A stretch of 64,000 nucleotides of DNA from Rhodococcus sp. ARC_M6. Lineage in GTDB: Bacteria; Actinomycetota; Actinomycetes; Mycobacteriales; Mycobacteriaceae. The notes under the pieces were generated by a model that saw only the letters and a program-made list of their open reading frames with translations, had not been told where the DNA came from and made no database searches. The position numbers and the translations under genes were made by a program. The DNA lies in NCBI RefSeq assembly GCF_022810305.1, contig NZ_JALGQH010000013.1:62001-126000 (forward strand). The letters run 5' to 3'. Below, piece after piece: positions 47,728-58,156 of this stretch; position 1 is the stretch's first letter, and every line of letters starts with the position of its first letter.

Positions 47728-49428
47728 TCACTCGACGCCGAGTTGGAACAGGTCTCCGGGCTGATCACCCTGATAAACAAGCACGTCAACGCCGGGATAC
47801 GTGGCTTCGACGTGCTCCTGCAACCGCACCGCCAATCCGGCCGTCGCGTCGGCGCCCATGAGAAGCGTCACTAATTCTCCGCCGGATCCCAAGGCCAAAT
47901 CGATCAATCGCGACGCCGACGCCACCACATCGGGTCCGATGACTACCACCTCATGACCCATCAAACCGATGGCATCTCCCGGGTCGCACGTACCGACGTA
48001 GGTCAATGACCGCTCCACTGCGATCCGCAGCGAGCCCCAGCGTGTGGCCGCGGCCGATTCCGACATGGTGAATCCGTCGTCGGCGACATTACGACTGCCG
48101 TCGTGGACTGCGAGTGCAGCCAACCCCTGGACCATCGACGACGTCGACAGCAGGAGCACCTGGTGAAGGGGGTCACGAGCGGCAGCACTCACCGCGACCA
48201 ACTCCTGCGCACTCAACGCACCGTTCGGCAGTACGAGCACTTCACTGCGGTCCATCGTCCGGATGCGGCCCAGCAACTGAGCGCGGGTCACCGGGGCGTC
48301 GTCACACCGCAGCACCGAGGCACCTTCGCTCTCGAATAGCGCTGCCGCGCCGTCGCCCGCCACCACCGCCAGCACTCCACGCGCGTCGTAGCCGCTGAAC
48401 TTCGTCTCACGACGCGCCACCAACTGATCACGTTCGTCGACGAGGAAACTGCTGATTCGAATCCCGTGAACTCGCCCGGCTTCGAGACCTGCCTCGACCG
48501 CAGCACCCGCATCACAGCAGTGCACGTGAACCGACCAACCTCCGAAACCGTCACTCACGATCACGATGGAATCGCCCATCACTGCCAGACGAGTGCGGAG
48601 AGCTGCCATCCGATCGTCGTCCGAATCGTCGACGAGATACATCACTTCAAAGTCTTGAGCCGAATCGTCACCACACTCGACCGGCCCTGATTTCCTGGCC
48701 CAATCGTGATCCAGCCTGCTGATATCGGCGATGAGGCCGGGGCTGCGCCCGAGGTCGCCGAGGTCCGTCCGATCGAGAGCGCGTCCCGTCACGGATTCGA
48801 CCAGAGCGTCCAGAATCACCACCAGCCCGAGCCCGCCGGCATCGACGACACCCGCCGACGCAAGTACCTCCAGCTGCTCAGGTGTTTTGATCAACGCTTG
48901 CGCCGCCGCATCCGCCGCTACGAGCGCCACCGAACCAAGGTCGGCACCGACGCACGCCGCGGCTGCTTCACCCGAAGCCCGGAGAACCGTCACAATGGTG
49001 CCTTCGACCAGGTCCGTAACCGCCCGAGTTGCCAGTGTGGTTGCAGTCTGAAGCGACACTGCGAGGTCGTGGCCGTCGATGCGGTCGCCCCGCACCGTCT
49101 CCGCGATCCCACGCATCACCTGCGACAAGATGACGCCGGAGTTGCCGCGCGCCCCCGACACCGCTCCCCGGGCAAGCGCGTTGGCTATGCGACCGGCGCT
49201 GGTGACGTCGCCGTCCAAAGCTTCGGCCGAGTCGAGCGCAGCGCGCATGGTGAACAGAAGGTTCGTACCGGTATCGGAATCCGGGATGGGAAAGACGTTC
49301 AGTCTGTTGATCTCTCCGCGCCGTGTCTCCAGACAATCGACCGAGCGTCGCGCCCATCGGCGCAACAAGAGGCCGTCCGCACTCTCACCCGCAATCCCAC
49401 CGGTGCTCAGCCGCTGCACTTCCCCCAC
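47728..49428 (-). CDS. DAK2-domain protein (FakA/YloV-like)
   Basis: A 566-residue protein with an N-terminal DAK2 kinase domain (about 20-220) and a C-terminal domain of the DegV-like type. NVFPIPDSDTGTNLLFTM carries the Asp residues that bind Mg-ATP, and ARGNSGVILSQVMRG is the second signature. FakA phosphorylates fatty acids bound to FakB in Firmicutes; the actinobacterial homologue (Rv2974c position) has unproven substrates. GTG start at 49428. It lies 65 bp before recG. Confidence 0.85.
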   Translation of the reverse strand: MGEVQRLSTGGIAGESADGLLLRRWARRSVDCLETRRGEINRLNVFPIPDSDTGTNLLFTMRAALDSAEALDGDVTSAGRIANALARGAVSGARGNSGVILSQVMRGIAETVRGDRIDGHDLAVSLQTATTLATRAVTDLVEGTIVTVLRASGEAAAACVGADLGSVALVAADAAAQALIKTPEQLEVLASAGVVDAGGLGLVVILDALVESVTGRALDRTDLGDLGRSPGLIADISRLDHDWARKSGPVECGDDSAQDFEVMYLVDDSDDDRMAALRTRLAVMGDSIVIVSDGFGGWSVHVHCCDAGAAVEAGLEAGRVHGIRISSFLVDERDQLVARRETKFSGYDARGVLAVVAGDGAAALFESEGASVLRCDDAPVTRAQLLGRIRTMDRSEVLVLPNGALSAQELVAVSAAARDPLHQVLLLSTSSMVQGLAALAVHDGSRNVADDGFTMSESAAATRWGSLRIAVERSLTYVGTCDPGDAIGLMGHEVVVIGPDVVASASRLIDLALGSGGELVTLLMGADATAGLAVRLQEHVEATYPGVDVLVYQGDQPGDLFQLGVE

Positions 49429-49782
49429 TGAACAGCTCCCCTCGGTCCGGACCAGACGAATGCCGTCGAGGGTAGTCCGGCGGGCACCGCAGACGGCGTC
49501 ACGGCAGCCGGTTTGGTCAATCCACCGGTCAACAGTTACTGTTACACGGTTGCCTCGAACGGGCTACACCAAACACTGCTGCATACCGTGCGCTTTTGGC
49601 ACATTGTCTACAACAGTGTTCACTGTTGCAACGTTCGACTACACAATGAGCTACACAATGAGCGACGTAAGACCGATTCGGTATCGCAGTCATCGACAGC
49701 GTATATTCGAATTGTTATTCCGGCCGCCCTGCAATGTAGGGTAACCACTTCAATATTCATTTCTAACAAGGAGTTCGCGACT
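49429..49782. promoter_or_regulatory. Divergent promoter region between the DAK2 gene and rpmB
   Basis: No gene. It contains two palindromes of related sequence, AACAGT-T-ACTGTT (49531-49543) and CAACAGTG-TT-CACTGTTG (49611-49628), a 12-bp tandem repeat at 49639-49662 and the rpmB ribosome site AAGGAG at 49769-49774. The two palindromes share AACAGT...ACTGTT and may be operators for one regulator. Confidence 0.5.
49639..49662 (+). repeat. 12-bp tandem repeat upstream of rpmB
   Basis: CTACACAATGAG occurs twice in direct succession (49639-49650 and 49651-49662), just after the second palindrome. Each copy contains TACACA, so the duplication may double a -10-like element. Confidence 0.8.
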
Positions 49783-49974
49783 ATGGCTGCCGTCTGCGAC
49801 GTATGCGCCAAGGGGCCCGGCTTCGGTAAGTCGGTCTCGCACTCGCACCGGCGAACCAATCGTCGCTGGAACCCGAACATTCAGTCTGTTCGTACCGAGG
49901 TTGCCCCGGGTAACACCCGTAAGGTCAACGTGTGCACCTCCTGCCTGAAGGCAGGCAAGGTCGCTCGGGGCTGA
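49783..49974 (+). CDS. rpmB: 50S ribosomal protein L28
   Basis: A 63-residue L28 beginning [29 protein letters not shown]. It has two Cys pairs (CDVC near the start and CTSC near the end), the zinc-binding C+ form. ATG 49783 is preceded by AAGGAG 8 nt upstream. It is a single-gene unit closed by the terminator at 49998. Confidence 0.97.
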   Translation: MAAVCDVCAKGPGFGKSVSHSHRRTNRRWNPNIQSVRTEVAPGNTRKVNVCTSCLKAGKVARG

Positions 49975-49997
49975 TTGCCCGAGCACAATAATTGCAG

Positions 49998-50040
49998 GCT
50001 CTGCCCCCGACACTTCCGGTGTCGGGGGCAGAGCTGTTTT
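49998..50040 (+). terminator. Intrinsic terminator after rpmB
   Basis: Perfect 16-bp arms GCTCTGCCCCCGACAC (49998-50013) and GTGTCGGGGGCAGAGC (50019-50034) with a 5-nt loop, then TGTTTTT. One of the strongest terminators in the window. Confidence 0.95.
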
Positions 50041-50106
50041 TGCAGGTTGCTTCACCCGGCGATGCCCCTGCGAGTAGGCGCGCACAGCACCCGTAATGTG
50101 CTTGAG

Positions 50107-50901
50107 GTGACTTCCATCGATGACCTCAGCAAAGTGACGCTCGACGAGGGCGTTCTCCGCATCACCATTTCCACCGCCGCCAACGGCACCTCACTCGACG
50201 GCGAGGGCATGGAACAGGGCGCCCGAGCTCTGGAAACCCTCGGCAACGACGTCGGCAGCATTCTCCTGGTCGGCGAAGGCGCCAACTTCTGCGCCGGCGG
50301 CAACGTTCGAGCCTTCGCGTCGGCGCCGGATCGCGGCGAATACGTCGGCCAGGTTGCCCGGACATTCCACACCTTCGTACGTGCACTGGACGCCGCACCG
50401 GCTCCGGTCGTTGCCGGAGTTCACGGCTGGGCAGCCGGCGCCGGCATGAGTCTGGTCTGCCTCGCAGATGTCGCCATCGGTGGCACCAGCACCAAACTTC
50501 GCCCCGCATACCCGTCGATCGGGTTCACTCCGGACGGCGGGATGTCCTGGACGCTCCCCCGCATCGTCGGCGCAGCACGCGCCCGCGAGATCCTGCTCAA
50601 CGATTCCGTCCTCGGCGGCGACGAAGCCGTACGCCTGGGCATCCTGACGCGCCTTGTCGGCGACGACGAAGTTCAGGAAGAAGCCCTACGCCTCGCCCGT
50701 GCCCTCGCGCACGGACCGAGTTCGTCGTACGCCGGCATCAAGGAACTGTTGCGCTCGTCACGCACCAACACGCTCGCCGAGCAACTCGATGCCGAAGCCG
50801 CATCCATCGCGCTTGCCGCCAACGGTCCTATCGGTCGCGAAGGCGTCGACGCGTTTGTCGAGAAGCGTCGACCCGATTTTGTGGCCGCAAAGCAGGCCTG
50901 A
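50107..50901 (+). CDS. Enoyl-CoA hydratase/isomerase family protein (PaaG-like)
   Basis: A 264-residue crotonase-fold enzyme acting on acyl-CoA thioesters. The oxyanion-hole regions are GEGANFCAGGNVRAFAS and VAGVHGWAAGAGMSLVCLADV. In SIGFTPDGGMSWTLPRIVG an Asp stands where hydratases have the second catalytic Glu, as in PaaG-type isomerases, so isomerisation is more likely than hydration. GTG 50107 (VTSIDDLSK) is chosen: TAATGT at 50094-50099 sits 7 nt upstream, which suits a leaderless transcript; there is no ribosome site. It converges on ung. Confidence 0.88.
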   Translation: MTSIDDLSKVTLDEGVLRITISTAANGTSLDGEGMEQGARALETLGNDVGSILLVGEGANFCAGGNVRAFASAPDRGEYVGQVARTFHTFVRALDAAPAPVVAGVHGWAAGAGMSLVCLADVAIGGTSTKLRPAYPSIGFTPDGGMSWTLPRIVGAARAREILLNDSVLGGDEAVRLGILTRLVGDDEVQEEALRLARALAHGPSSSYAGIKELLRSSRTNTLAEQLDAEAASIALAANGPIGREGVDAFVEKRRPDFVAAKQA

Positions 50902-50909
50902 TCCGATCT

Positions 50910-50948
50910 GCGTGACCGAACCCTCTCACCACAGCGGTTCGGTCACGC
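50910..50948. terminator. Bidirectional terminator overlapping the 3' end of ung
   Basis: Perfect 13-bp arms GCGTGACCGAACC (50910-50922) and GGTTCGGTCACGC (50936-50948) with a 13-nt loop. The right arm encodes the last residues of ung. It serves the convergent crotonase and ung genes. Confidence 0.75.
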
Positions 50949-51627
50949 CTGCGGTCGATCCCAGATTCCAGTCGACCGGCTGGGCACCCCGTTCGGTCAG
51001 CAGTTGATTCGCCCGACTGAACGGACGCGATCCGAAAAATCCTCGCGACGCCGAAAGTGGTGACGGGTGCGCAGATTCGATGATGGGCGTATCGCCCAGT
51101 AGCGGTGCCAGAGTTGCTGCGTCGCGGCCCCACAGAATTGCCACCATCGGTGTGGTCCGGGCCACAAGTGCACGAATTGCCTGCTCCGTCACCGGTTCCC
51201 ACCCCTTCTTCCGATGTGATGCTGCCAACCCCGGAGCTACTGTGAGCACTCGATTAAGAAGCAACACACCCTGATTCGACCACGGCGTCAAGTCTCCGTT
51301 GTCAGGAATCGGCAGTGAAAGATCCTGGTGATATTCCTTGTAGATGTTGGTCAGGCTCCGCGGGATGGGTTGCACGTCCGGGGCTACCGAGAAGCTCAGG
51401 CCCACAGCATGACCAGGGGTCGGATACGGATCTTGGCCGACAATCAGCACTTTGACATCGTCGAACGGGTTTGTGAACGCGCGCAGGACGTTCTCACGCC
51501 GCGGCAGATAGTCTCGCCCGGCGGCGATCTCGCTATCCAAGAAATCGGCCATCGCCGAGATCTGCTCCGAAACGGGTTCGAGCGCAGTGATCCAGCCCGG
51601 GTCCATGAGGTCCGTGAGCGGCACCAT
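50926..51627 (-). CDS. ung: Uracil-DNA glycosylase
   Basis: Family 1 enzyme that removes uracil from DNA. The 233-residue protein has the catalytic water-activating loop [18 protein letters not shown] (Asp66) and the DNA-intercalating loop [17 protein letters not shown] 51627 shares a base with the upstream stop (TGATG). It is last of thiL, carbonic-anhydrase-like and ung, the order of M. tuberculosis without the transposases found there. Confidence 0.97.
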   Translation of the reverse strand: MVPLTDLMDPGWITALEPVSEQISAMADFLDSEIAAGRDYLPRRENVLRAFTNPFDDVKVLIVGQDPYPTPGHAVGLSFSVAPDVQPIPRSLTNIYKEYHQDLSLPIPDNGDLTPWSNQGVLLLNRVLTVAPGLAASHRKKGWEPVTEQAIRALVARTTPMVAILWGRDAATLAPLLGDTPIIESAHPSPLSASRGFFGSRPFSRANQLLTERGAQPVDWNLGSTAGVTEPLW

Positions 51628-52148
51628 CAGTCGATCCTGCGCAATGCGTCTCGATAGTGCGCAGCGTTGGCGGAGTACATCGCCACGTTGGATTCGAGAT
51701 GTCCCAAGGGAACCTCGTAGCCTTCCCGAATCTTGGCCGGTACGCCCAAAGCCATACTGCGCGGCGGAACCTCGAAGCCGCGCGCGATCACGGCGCCCGC
51801 GCCGACTATCGAGCCCGCTCCGATCACCGATCGGTTGAGGACGATCGATCCCGATGCGATCAGACATCCATCACCGATGGTGGAGCCTTCGATGTGCGCA
51901 CTATGGCCCACAACACATCCCACCCCGATGATCGTAGGGTCGGTGGCAGTGCAGTGAATCACAGTGCCGTCCTGGATGTTCGATCCAGCGCCGACGGAAA
52001 TGGTTCCGTAGTCGCCGCGCAAAACGGCCTGCGGCCAGATCGACGTACCCGCCGCAAGTTTCACGTCCCCGATGACCACCGCATCGGGGTGCACGTATGC
52101 CTCCGGGTGAATTTCCGGAACTTTGTCTCCTAGTGCATAAACAGCCAT
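51627..52148 (-). CDS. Gamma-class carbonic anhydrase family hexapeptide-repeat protein
   Basis: A 173-residue left-handed beta-helix protein (YrdA/PaaY type) built of hexapeptide repeats such as [16 protein letters not shown] and [18 protein letters not shown]. The metal-binding His residues expected for the gamma class appear in [11 protein letters not shown] and [17 protein letters not shown]. Enzyme activity varies in the family. It lies between thiL (9 bp gap) and ung (1-bp overlap). Confidence 0.9.
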   Translation of the reverse strand: MAVYALGDKVPEIHPEAYVHPDAVVIGDVKLAAGTSIWPQAVLRGDYGTISVGAGSNIQDGTVIHCTATDPTIIGVGCVVGHSAHIEGSTIGDGCLIASGSIVLNRSVIGAGSIVGAGAVIARGFEVPPRSMALGVPAKIREGYEVPLGHLESNVAMYSANAAHYRDALRRID

Positions 52149-52157
52149 GAAGAGAAC

Positions 52158-53162
52158 CTATACCGCGGGGGTGCCGGTAGCAGAAAAGCTGTTCCATCCA
52201 CCGCCGGAGGGCCTGAGGTCGCCGTCCACTACAACACCGGAACCGGCCACCACGTCCCCGATCACAGTCCAACCAGTCGGCAGTTCGTTGTCGAGAGCAA
52301 ATGTGGCTGCAAATCCGTGATCTTCACCACCGGACAGAATCCATTCCAGCGGATCGACATTCAATGAAGCTGCCGCGTCGGCCACTGCCGGAGACGTTGG
52401 GACGGAACTCGAATCGATTCGGACCTGTACGCCGGACGCAGTCGCCAGGTGACGAAGATCAGCGATCAGTCCGTCCGAGATGTCCGTCATGGCATGGGCC
52501 CTGCCGGCTGCAGCCCAAGCAGATTGGTAGGGCGGTTGCGGAACCCGGTGCCTCGCCAACAGATCCGGAAAGGTTCGACGCTCGGCCAGGAGAAGTGCCA
52601 ATCCCGCTGCCGAACAACCGAACAGACCGGAAACGGCGACACGATCACCTACCTGAGCGCCCGAGCGAGTTACGGCCTGCCCTCCCCCGAGGTCACCGAG
52701 AACTGTCACCGACACCACAATTTCCTGTGACTGGACCAGATCACCACCGACAACCCCGGCGCCCAGATCTGTTGCAGCGTCCCAGATTCCGGCCGAGATC
52801 CCGTCCACGATGTCGATCGGAGTCGATGGTGGACACCCGATGGACACCGTGAATGCCGTTGCCCGAGCCCCCATCGAGACAACGTCGGCAGCATTCTGCG
52901 CCACCGCTTTACGCCCGACGTCACGTGGCGAGGACCAATCGAGCCGAAAATGCCTACCCTCGACCAGCATGTCCGAAGAGATGACGACGCGGCCGTCGGC
53001 AGCAGTGACGATTGCAGCATCGTCACCCGGACCCAACTCCGTCGTGAGCGGCTGAATTCGGCCCTCGAGTGAGCGTGCGATGACACCGAACTCCCCCACG
53101 TCTGCCACTGACCGTGCGTCTTCGCTCGGGGTCGATCCTGATGACGAGATGGGCTCTCCCAA
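52158..53162 (-). CDS. thiL: Thiamine-monophosphate kinase
   Basis: Phosphorylates thiamine monophosphate to the active diphosphate. The 334-residue protein has GEFGVIARSL, GPGDDAAIV, SSDMLVEGRHFRLDW, GRKAVAQNAADVVSMGARATAF and MTDISDGLIADLRHLA, all family blocks with the Asp residues that hold magnesium. TTG 53162 is the given start; a GTG at about 53105 (VADVGEFGV) is also possible, so the first 20 residues are uncertain. Confidence 0.94.
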   Translation of the reverse strand: MGEPISSSGSTPSEDARSVADVGEFGVIARSLEGRIQPLTTELGPGDDAAIVTAADGRVVISSDMLVEGRHFRLDWSSPRDVGRKAVAQNAADVVSMGARATAFTVSIGCPPSTPIDIVDGISAGIWDAATDLGAGVVGGDLVQSQEIVVSVTVLGDLGGGQAVTRSGAQVGDRVAVSGLFGCSAAGLALLLAERRTFPDLLARHRVPQPPYQSAWAAAGRAHAMTDISDGLIADLRHLATASGVQVRIDSSSVPTSPAVADAAASLNVDPLEWILSGGEDHGFAATFALDNELPTGWTVIGDVVAGSGVVVDGDLRPSGGGWNSFSATGTPAV

Positions 53163-53254
53163 GTGCCGGCGCAGTTCCGGGGAAATCGGCCTGCGGTACC
53201 TTCAAAGCTGTGGCTTAAACCTATCCGAACGTGGAACCGAGCGAAGAACTGAGC

Positions 53255-53833
53255 ATGTCTGAAAACACGTCCCCCGAAGAGAACGACGAAGCAGCCGAGC
53301 GTCGTAGCCCGGCGTTGATCGCCACCGCCACCGCGCTTCCTGTCGCATTGATCATCGGTCTGGTGATCGCTGCCGTTGTTGCCGGTAAGAATCCCGAACT
53401 CGAACCGGTGGCCCTGGGCCCGGTTCCGGCCCCCACTGCGGATTCGGCTGCCTGTGTATCGCTTCTCGGCGCACTTCCCGAGACCATCGGCGACTTCGAA
53501 CGCGCCGAACTCGTAGAACCAGCCCCTGCCGGTGCCGCAGCCTGGCAGCGCAGTGAGAGCGAACCGATCGTCCTGCGCTGCGGACTCGACCGGCCGGCCG
53601 AGTTCGATCAGGCCGCAGCACTTCAGGTTGTAAACGGCGTCCAGTGGTTCCAGGTCTCGGGAACCGACATCGGTTTGGCGGCCAGCACCTGGTTTGCGGT
53701 GGACCGCGGTGAGTACATCGGAATCACCGTTCCCGACGGAAACGGCCCGACACCGATCCAGGAGTTCTCGGACACCATCTCCGCGACGCTTCCGCAACAA
53801 CCTCTGGACCCAGCGCCGATCGCGGTGCCTTAA
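53255..53833 (+). CDS. DUF3515 family membrane-anchored protein
   Basis: A 192-residue actinobacterial protein with one N-terminal membrane helix (ALIATATALPVALIIGLVIAAVVAG) and an outside domain with two Cys (ACVSLLGALPETI and VLRCGLDRPAEF) that may form a disulfide. It matches M. tuberculosis Rv2980 by position. ATG 53255 is chosen; GTG 53231 would add eight residues. Function unknown. It is divergent from thiL and converges on ddl. Confidence 0.82.
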   Translation: MSENTSPEENDEAAERRSPALIATATALPVALIIGLVIAAVVAGKNPELEPVALGPVPAPTADSAACVSLLGALPETIGDFERAELVEPAPAGAAAWQRSESEPIVLRCGLDRPAEFDQAAALQVVNGVQWFQVSGTDIGLAASTWFAVDRGEYIGITVPDGNGPTPIQEFSDTISATLPQQPLDPAPIAVP

Positions 53834-53863
53834 GAGCGCTTAGCGCAGGCCGGTCAGGCCCAT

Positions 53864-54970
<1,107 letters not shown>

Positions 54971-55024
54971 GCGTCAAACCGTACCGTCGAATAGCGTTCG
55001 GCATGCGCGCGGGAGGCTCTGAAT

Positions 55025-56176
55025 CTATGGACCGAACGGACGCCCGGTAAGCGCGCGCTCGACATCGGCGAGTAAATCGGCGGTGTCCTCGATGCCGCAC
55101 GAGATCCGGACAAACCCCTCACTGACACGATCACCCCACCTCGCCCGCCGATCAGCCGTCGTATGAATGCCACCGAAACTGGTGGCCGAGGACACAAGTT
55201 TGCTGGCCTCGACAAACGCATGGAACGCCGACGCAGATTCCAATTCGATACTGACGAGGCCACCGAACCGACGCATCTGGGTCGACGCGATGTCGAAGGA
55301 AGGGTCGTTCGCCAACCCGGGAAAGCGCACCGACCGCACAACCGGATGCTGCGCCAGCATCTCGGCAAGTGCTTGCGCGTTCTCACATTGTCGGCCGAAC
55401 CGAAGACCGGCCGTCCCGAGGCTGCGATGAGCGAGCCACGTCTCGAACGGACCGAGCACGGTTCCGGACAGCGTTCGCTCGCGTTCGATCTTCGCAGCTA
55501 TATCGGCATCGGACGTTGCGACATATCCCATCAACAGGTCACTGTGCCCGCTCAGTGTCTTCGTGCCGCTGGCCACCACAACATCCGCGCCCAACTCCAA
55601 TGGACGCTGACCAAGCGGTGTGGCAGTGGTGTTGTCCACCACCAGAACTGCACCCACTGCATGACACACCTGCCCCAGCGCGCGCAGATCCACGACATCG
55701 AGCACGGGGTTGGACGGCGTCTCCGCGACGACCACCACTCGCCCCCTCAGCGACGCCAGAAGATTCACGAAACCCGGATCACCCATTGCGGGCGTCGACA
55801 CCTCGCGGACAGCGATTCCCAGGGGAGCCAACGCCTCTTCGGCGTACAGACGCACCTGGTAGTAGCCGTCCGAAGGCACGACCACGGTATCCCCGGACGT
55901 CAGCAGGCTTCGCAACGTGATCGTGACGGCGGACATCCCCGACCCCGTCACGACTGCGCGATCGGCACCTTCGAGGTTGGCGAGCACAGCTTCGAGTGCC
56001 CGCCACCCCGGATGGGAGGCCCGCGCATACGTATCTTCTTCGGAGCCCTCGTCGGCCGAAAGCTGATACGGCGCAGCAAATATCGGACCGACCTGCATCG
56101 GCTGACCGGGCGTGTGTGGGCCGGCGACCCCGCTCACGCACCGGGTGGAATCACCGTAGCTGTCGGCTGCTGTCAT
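55025..56176 (-). CDS. Cystathionine gamma-lyase-like PLP enzyme
   Basis: A 383-residue enzyme of the Cys/Met metabolism PLP family. [21 protein letters not shown] and [10 protein letters not shown] make the cofactor site, [33 protein letters not shown] contains Lys206, the Schiff-base residue. Family members include cystathionine gamma-lyase and gamma-synthase; the choice is not secure. ATG 56176 overlaps the gpsA stop by 4 bp. It stands between gpsA and ddl, which are adjacent in M. tuberculosis. Confidence 0.88.
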   Translation of the reverse strand: MTAADSYGDSTRCVSGVAGPHTPGQPMQVGPIFAAPYQLSADEGSEEDTYARASHPGWRALEAVLANLEGADRAVVTGSGMSAVTITLRSLLTSGDTVVVPSDGYYQVRLYAEEALAPLGIAVREVSTPAMGDPGFVNLLASLRGRVVVVAETPSNPVLDVVDLRALGQVCHAVGAVLVVDNTTATPLGQRPLELGADVVVASGTKTLSGHSDLLMGYVATSDADIAAKIERERTLSGTVLGPFETWLAHRSLGTAGLRFGRQCENAQALAEMLAQHPVVRSVRFPGLANDPSFDIASTQMRRFGGLVSIELESASAFHAFVEASKLVSSATSFGGIHTTADRRARWGDRVSEGFVRISCGIEDTADLLADVERALTGRPFGP

Positions 56177-57171
56177 TCAGGTTTGGTCCGACGCCCGAGT
56201 AACTGACCGATGGCATCACTGACGGCCATACCTTCGTGGCAGACCCGGTGGACTGCGTCGGTCAGCGGCATCTCGACGTCGTAACCCGCAGCCAGAGCGC
56301 GCACGGACGTACAAGATTTCACGCCTTCGGCGACCTGTCCGTTGGTTGCTTTCTGCGCCGATTCCATCGAGCCGCCGCGCCCCAGCCGTTCACCGAAAGT
56401 GCGGTTTCGTGAGAGGTTCGATGTACAGGTTGCAACCAGATCGCCGATTCCCGCGAGACCGGCGAGGGTCGAAGCCTGCGCCCCGAGTGCAACTCCCAAT
56501 CGGATCGTCTCGGCCAGACCACGGGTGATGATGCTGGCAATCGTATTGTCGCCGTATCCACTACCGGCAGCCATGCCGCAGGCCAATGCGATCACGTTCT
56601 TGCAGGCCCCGCCGATCTCGCAGCCGATCACGTCGGAATTTGTGTATGGCCTGAAATATCCTGTGGCGCAGGCATTTTGAAGAGCCAATGCCCGCGAGGA
56701 ATCCGAGCAAGCGATGACCGTTGCAGCGGGCTGCCGACTGGCGATCTCAAACGCCAGGTTCGGTCCCGACAGCACAGCGACACGACCGGGTTCGACGCCG
56801 GTGACCGACACGATCACCTGACTCATCCGCATCAGGGTGCCGGTTTCGATTCCCTTTGCGAGACTGAGCAGAGTGGCGTCCGGCCCGATCGAACCCTTCC
56901 ACCCCTCCAAATTTCCCCGGAGAGACTGCGACGGAACGGCCAGAACTATGAAGTCGGCTCCTTCCATCGCGTCCTCGTGCCGGTCCGTCGCACGGATGGA
57001 CTCGGGTAGGGCGATGCCGGGAAGATAGTCACTGTTCTCGTGCGCGTCGTTGATCCGCGCGGCGACCTCCGCCCGCCGCGCCCACATCGTCACGTCGGTA
57101 CCTGCCTCGGCCATGACCTTGGCCAGGGCCGTTCCCCAGGAACCTGCGCCCAATACTGCTGCTTTACTCAC
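56173..57171 (-). CDS. gpsA: Glycerol-3-phosphate dehydrogenase (NAD(P)+)
   Basis: Makes sn-glycerol 3-phosphate for phospholipids from dihydroxyacetone phosphate. The 332-residue protein has the Rossmann motif [16 protein letters not shown] (6-21), [10 protein letters not shown], the catalytic Lys in [13 protein letters not shown] and [17 protein letters not shown] 57171 ([10 protein letters not shown]) has GAGGTGA 5 nt upstream; the upstream extension is not coding. Confidence 0.97.
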   Translation of the reverse strand: MSKAAVLGAGSWGTALAKVMAEAGTDVTMWARRAEVAARINDAHENSDYLPGIALPESIRATDRHEDAMEGADFIVLAVPSQSLRGNLEGWKGSIGPDATLLSLAKGIETGTLMRMSQVIVSVTGVEPGRVAVLSGPNLAFEIASRQPAATVIACSDSSRALALQNACATGYFRPYTNSDVIGCEIGGACKNVIALACGMAAGSGYGDNTIASIITRGLAETIRLGVALGAQASTLAGLAGIGDLVATCTSNLSRNRTFGERLGRGGSMESAQKATNGQVAEGVKSCTSVRALAAGYDVEMPLTDAVHRVCHEGMAVSDAIGQLLGRRTKPE

Positions 57172-57342
57172 ACAGTCACCTCGTCTACCCCTCGTGACGT
57201 TCGCCAAGACGCCGGTTATGTTGCGACCAGCAAAGAAATCGTGTGCACAACAGTATCGCCAGTCCCCCCGATCAGGGCGGTCGACGCCCCGGCTCGGCAG
57301 GTAGCGACAGACATACCCGGAGGCGACTGGCAAGATCGCAGT

Positions 57343-58104
57343 ATGAGCACAGTAGAGCCGAGCACGCCGAGATCGGAGAGTCGGCCTCTACCCGTCCCGT
57401 CAGGGCGGCGCCCCATGCATGCCATCGTTGCCGTCAAGGACCTCCGATCTGCGAAGTCCCGGCTGGCCACCGAACTAGATGCCGACGCACGTGCCGATCT
57501 GGTGCTGGCGATGCTCCACGACACTCTCGCCGCGGTCTCCGACGTCGCCGCCATCGACGGAGTAACTGTTGTAACACCGGATCCGACGGTTGCCGCACTT
57601 GCCTACGCAGCGGGCGTTCACGTGTACGCCGACCCGATGTCGTCCGACCGCAGTGAGGTGTCCGGAACGAGTCAGCCGTCGGGCAAGGAAAGCTCACTCA
57701 ATTCCGCACTCAGCGCGGCGGCATCCCACATCCGCGCCGAGTCCGGCCGGGTGGATCTCGTTGTATTGCAAGCTGATCTCCCGTCGTTGCAGCCCGGCGA
57801 ACTTTTCGAAGCCCTCACCGACGCCCGAACCGGTGGGCGGTCGATAGTCGTCGATCATCACGGGACCGGTACCGCAGCATTGTTCTCGTGCGATCCCGAT
57901 CTGCCTCTCGATCCGCGATTCGGTCCCGAATCCGCTCGTGGGCATACAGATTCCGGGGCACGCCGGCTCATCGGAGATTGGCCGGGGCTTCGCACAGATG
58001 TCGATACGGGAACCGACTTGGAAACGGTGCGCGCATTGGGCGTCGGGCCGGCCACACGAGCTTCCTTGAAACGGCTCAACCGAACTGCGTCGAACACGCG
58101 GTAA
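57343..58104 (+). CDS. fbiD: Phosphoenolpyruvate guanylyltransferase FbiD/CofC
   Basis: Early enzyme of coenzyme F420 synthesis; in mycobacteria FbiD joins phosphoenolpyruvate to GMP from GTP. The 253-residue protein has [62 protein letters not shown] and [23 protein letters not shown], matching Rv2983. ATG 57343 is used; the conserved part begins at Met25, so ATG 57415 is an alternative. CAAGAT ends 6 nt before ATG 57343, which suits a leaderless start. F420 use is common in Rhodococcus. Confidence 0.93.
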   Translation: MSTVEPSTPRSESRPLPVPSGRRPMHAIVAVKDLRSAKSRLATELDADARADLVLAMLHDTLAAVSDVAAIDGVTVVTPDPTVAALAYAAGVHVYADPMSSDRSEVSGTSQPSGKESSLNSALSAAASHIRAESGRVDLVVLQADLPSLQPGELFEALTDARTGGRSIVVDHHGTGTAALFSCDPDLPLDPRFGPESARGHTDSGARRLIGDWPGLRTDVDTGTDLETVRALGVGPATRASLKRLNRTASNTR

Positions 58105-58113
58105 ATTTCTTTG

Positions 58114-58127
58114 TCGACAATTGTCGA
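58114..58127. promoter_or_regulatory. Perfect palindrome upstream of ppk1
   Basis: TCGACAATTGTCGA is a 14-bp perfect palindrome overlapping a second one, TTGTCGACAA (58111-58120). It lies 29 bp before the ppk1 start codon in the 52-bp gap after fbiD. Position and symmetry suggest an operator. Confidence 0.45.
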
Positions 58128-58156
58128 AGCGCGCGCTTGTAGGGGATGATCGACGT

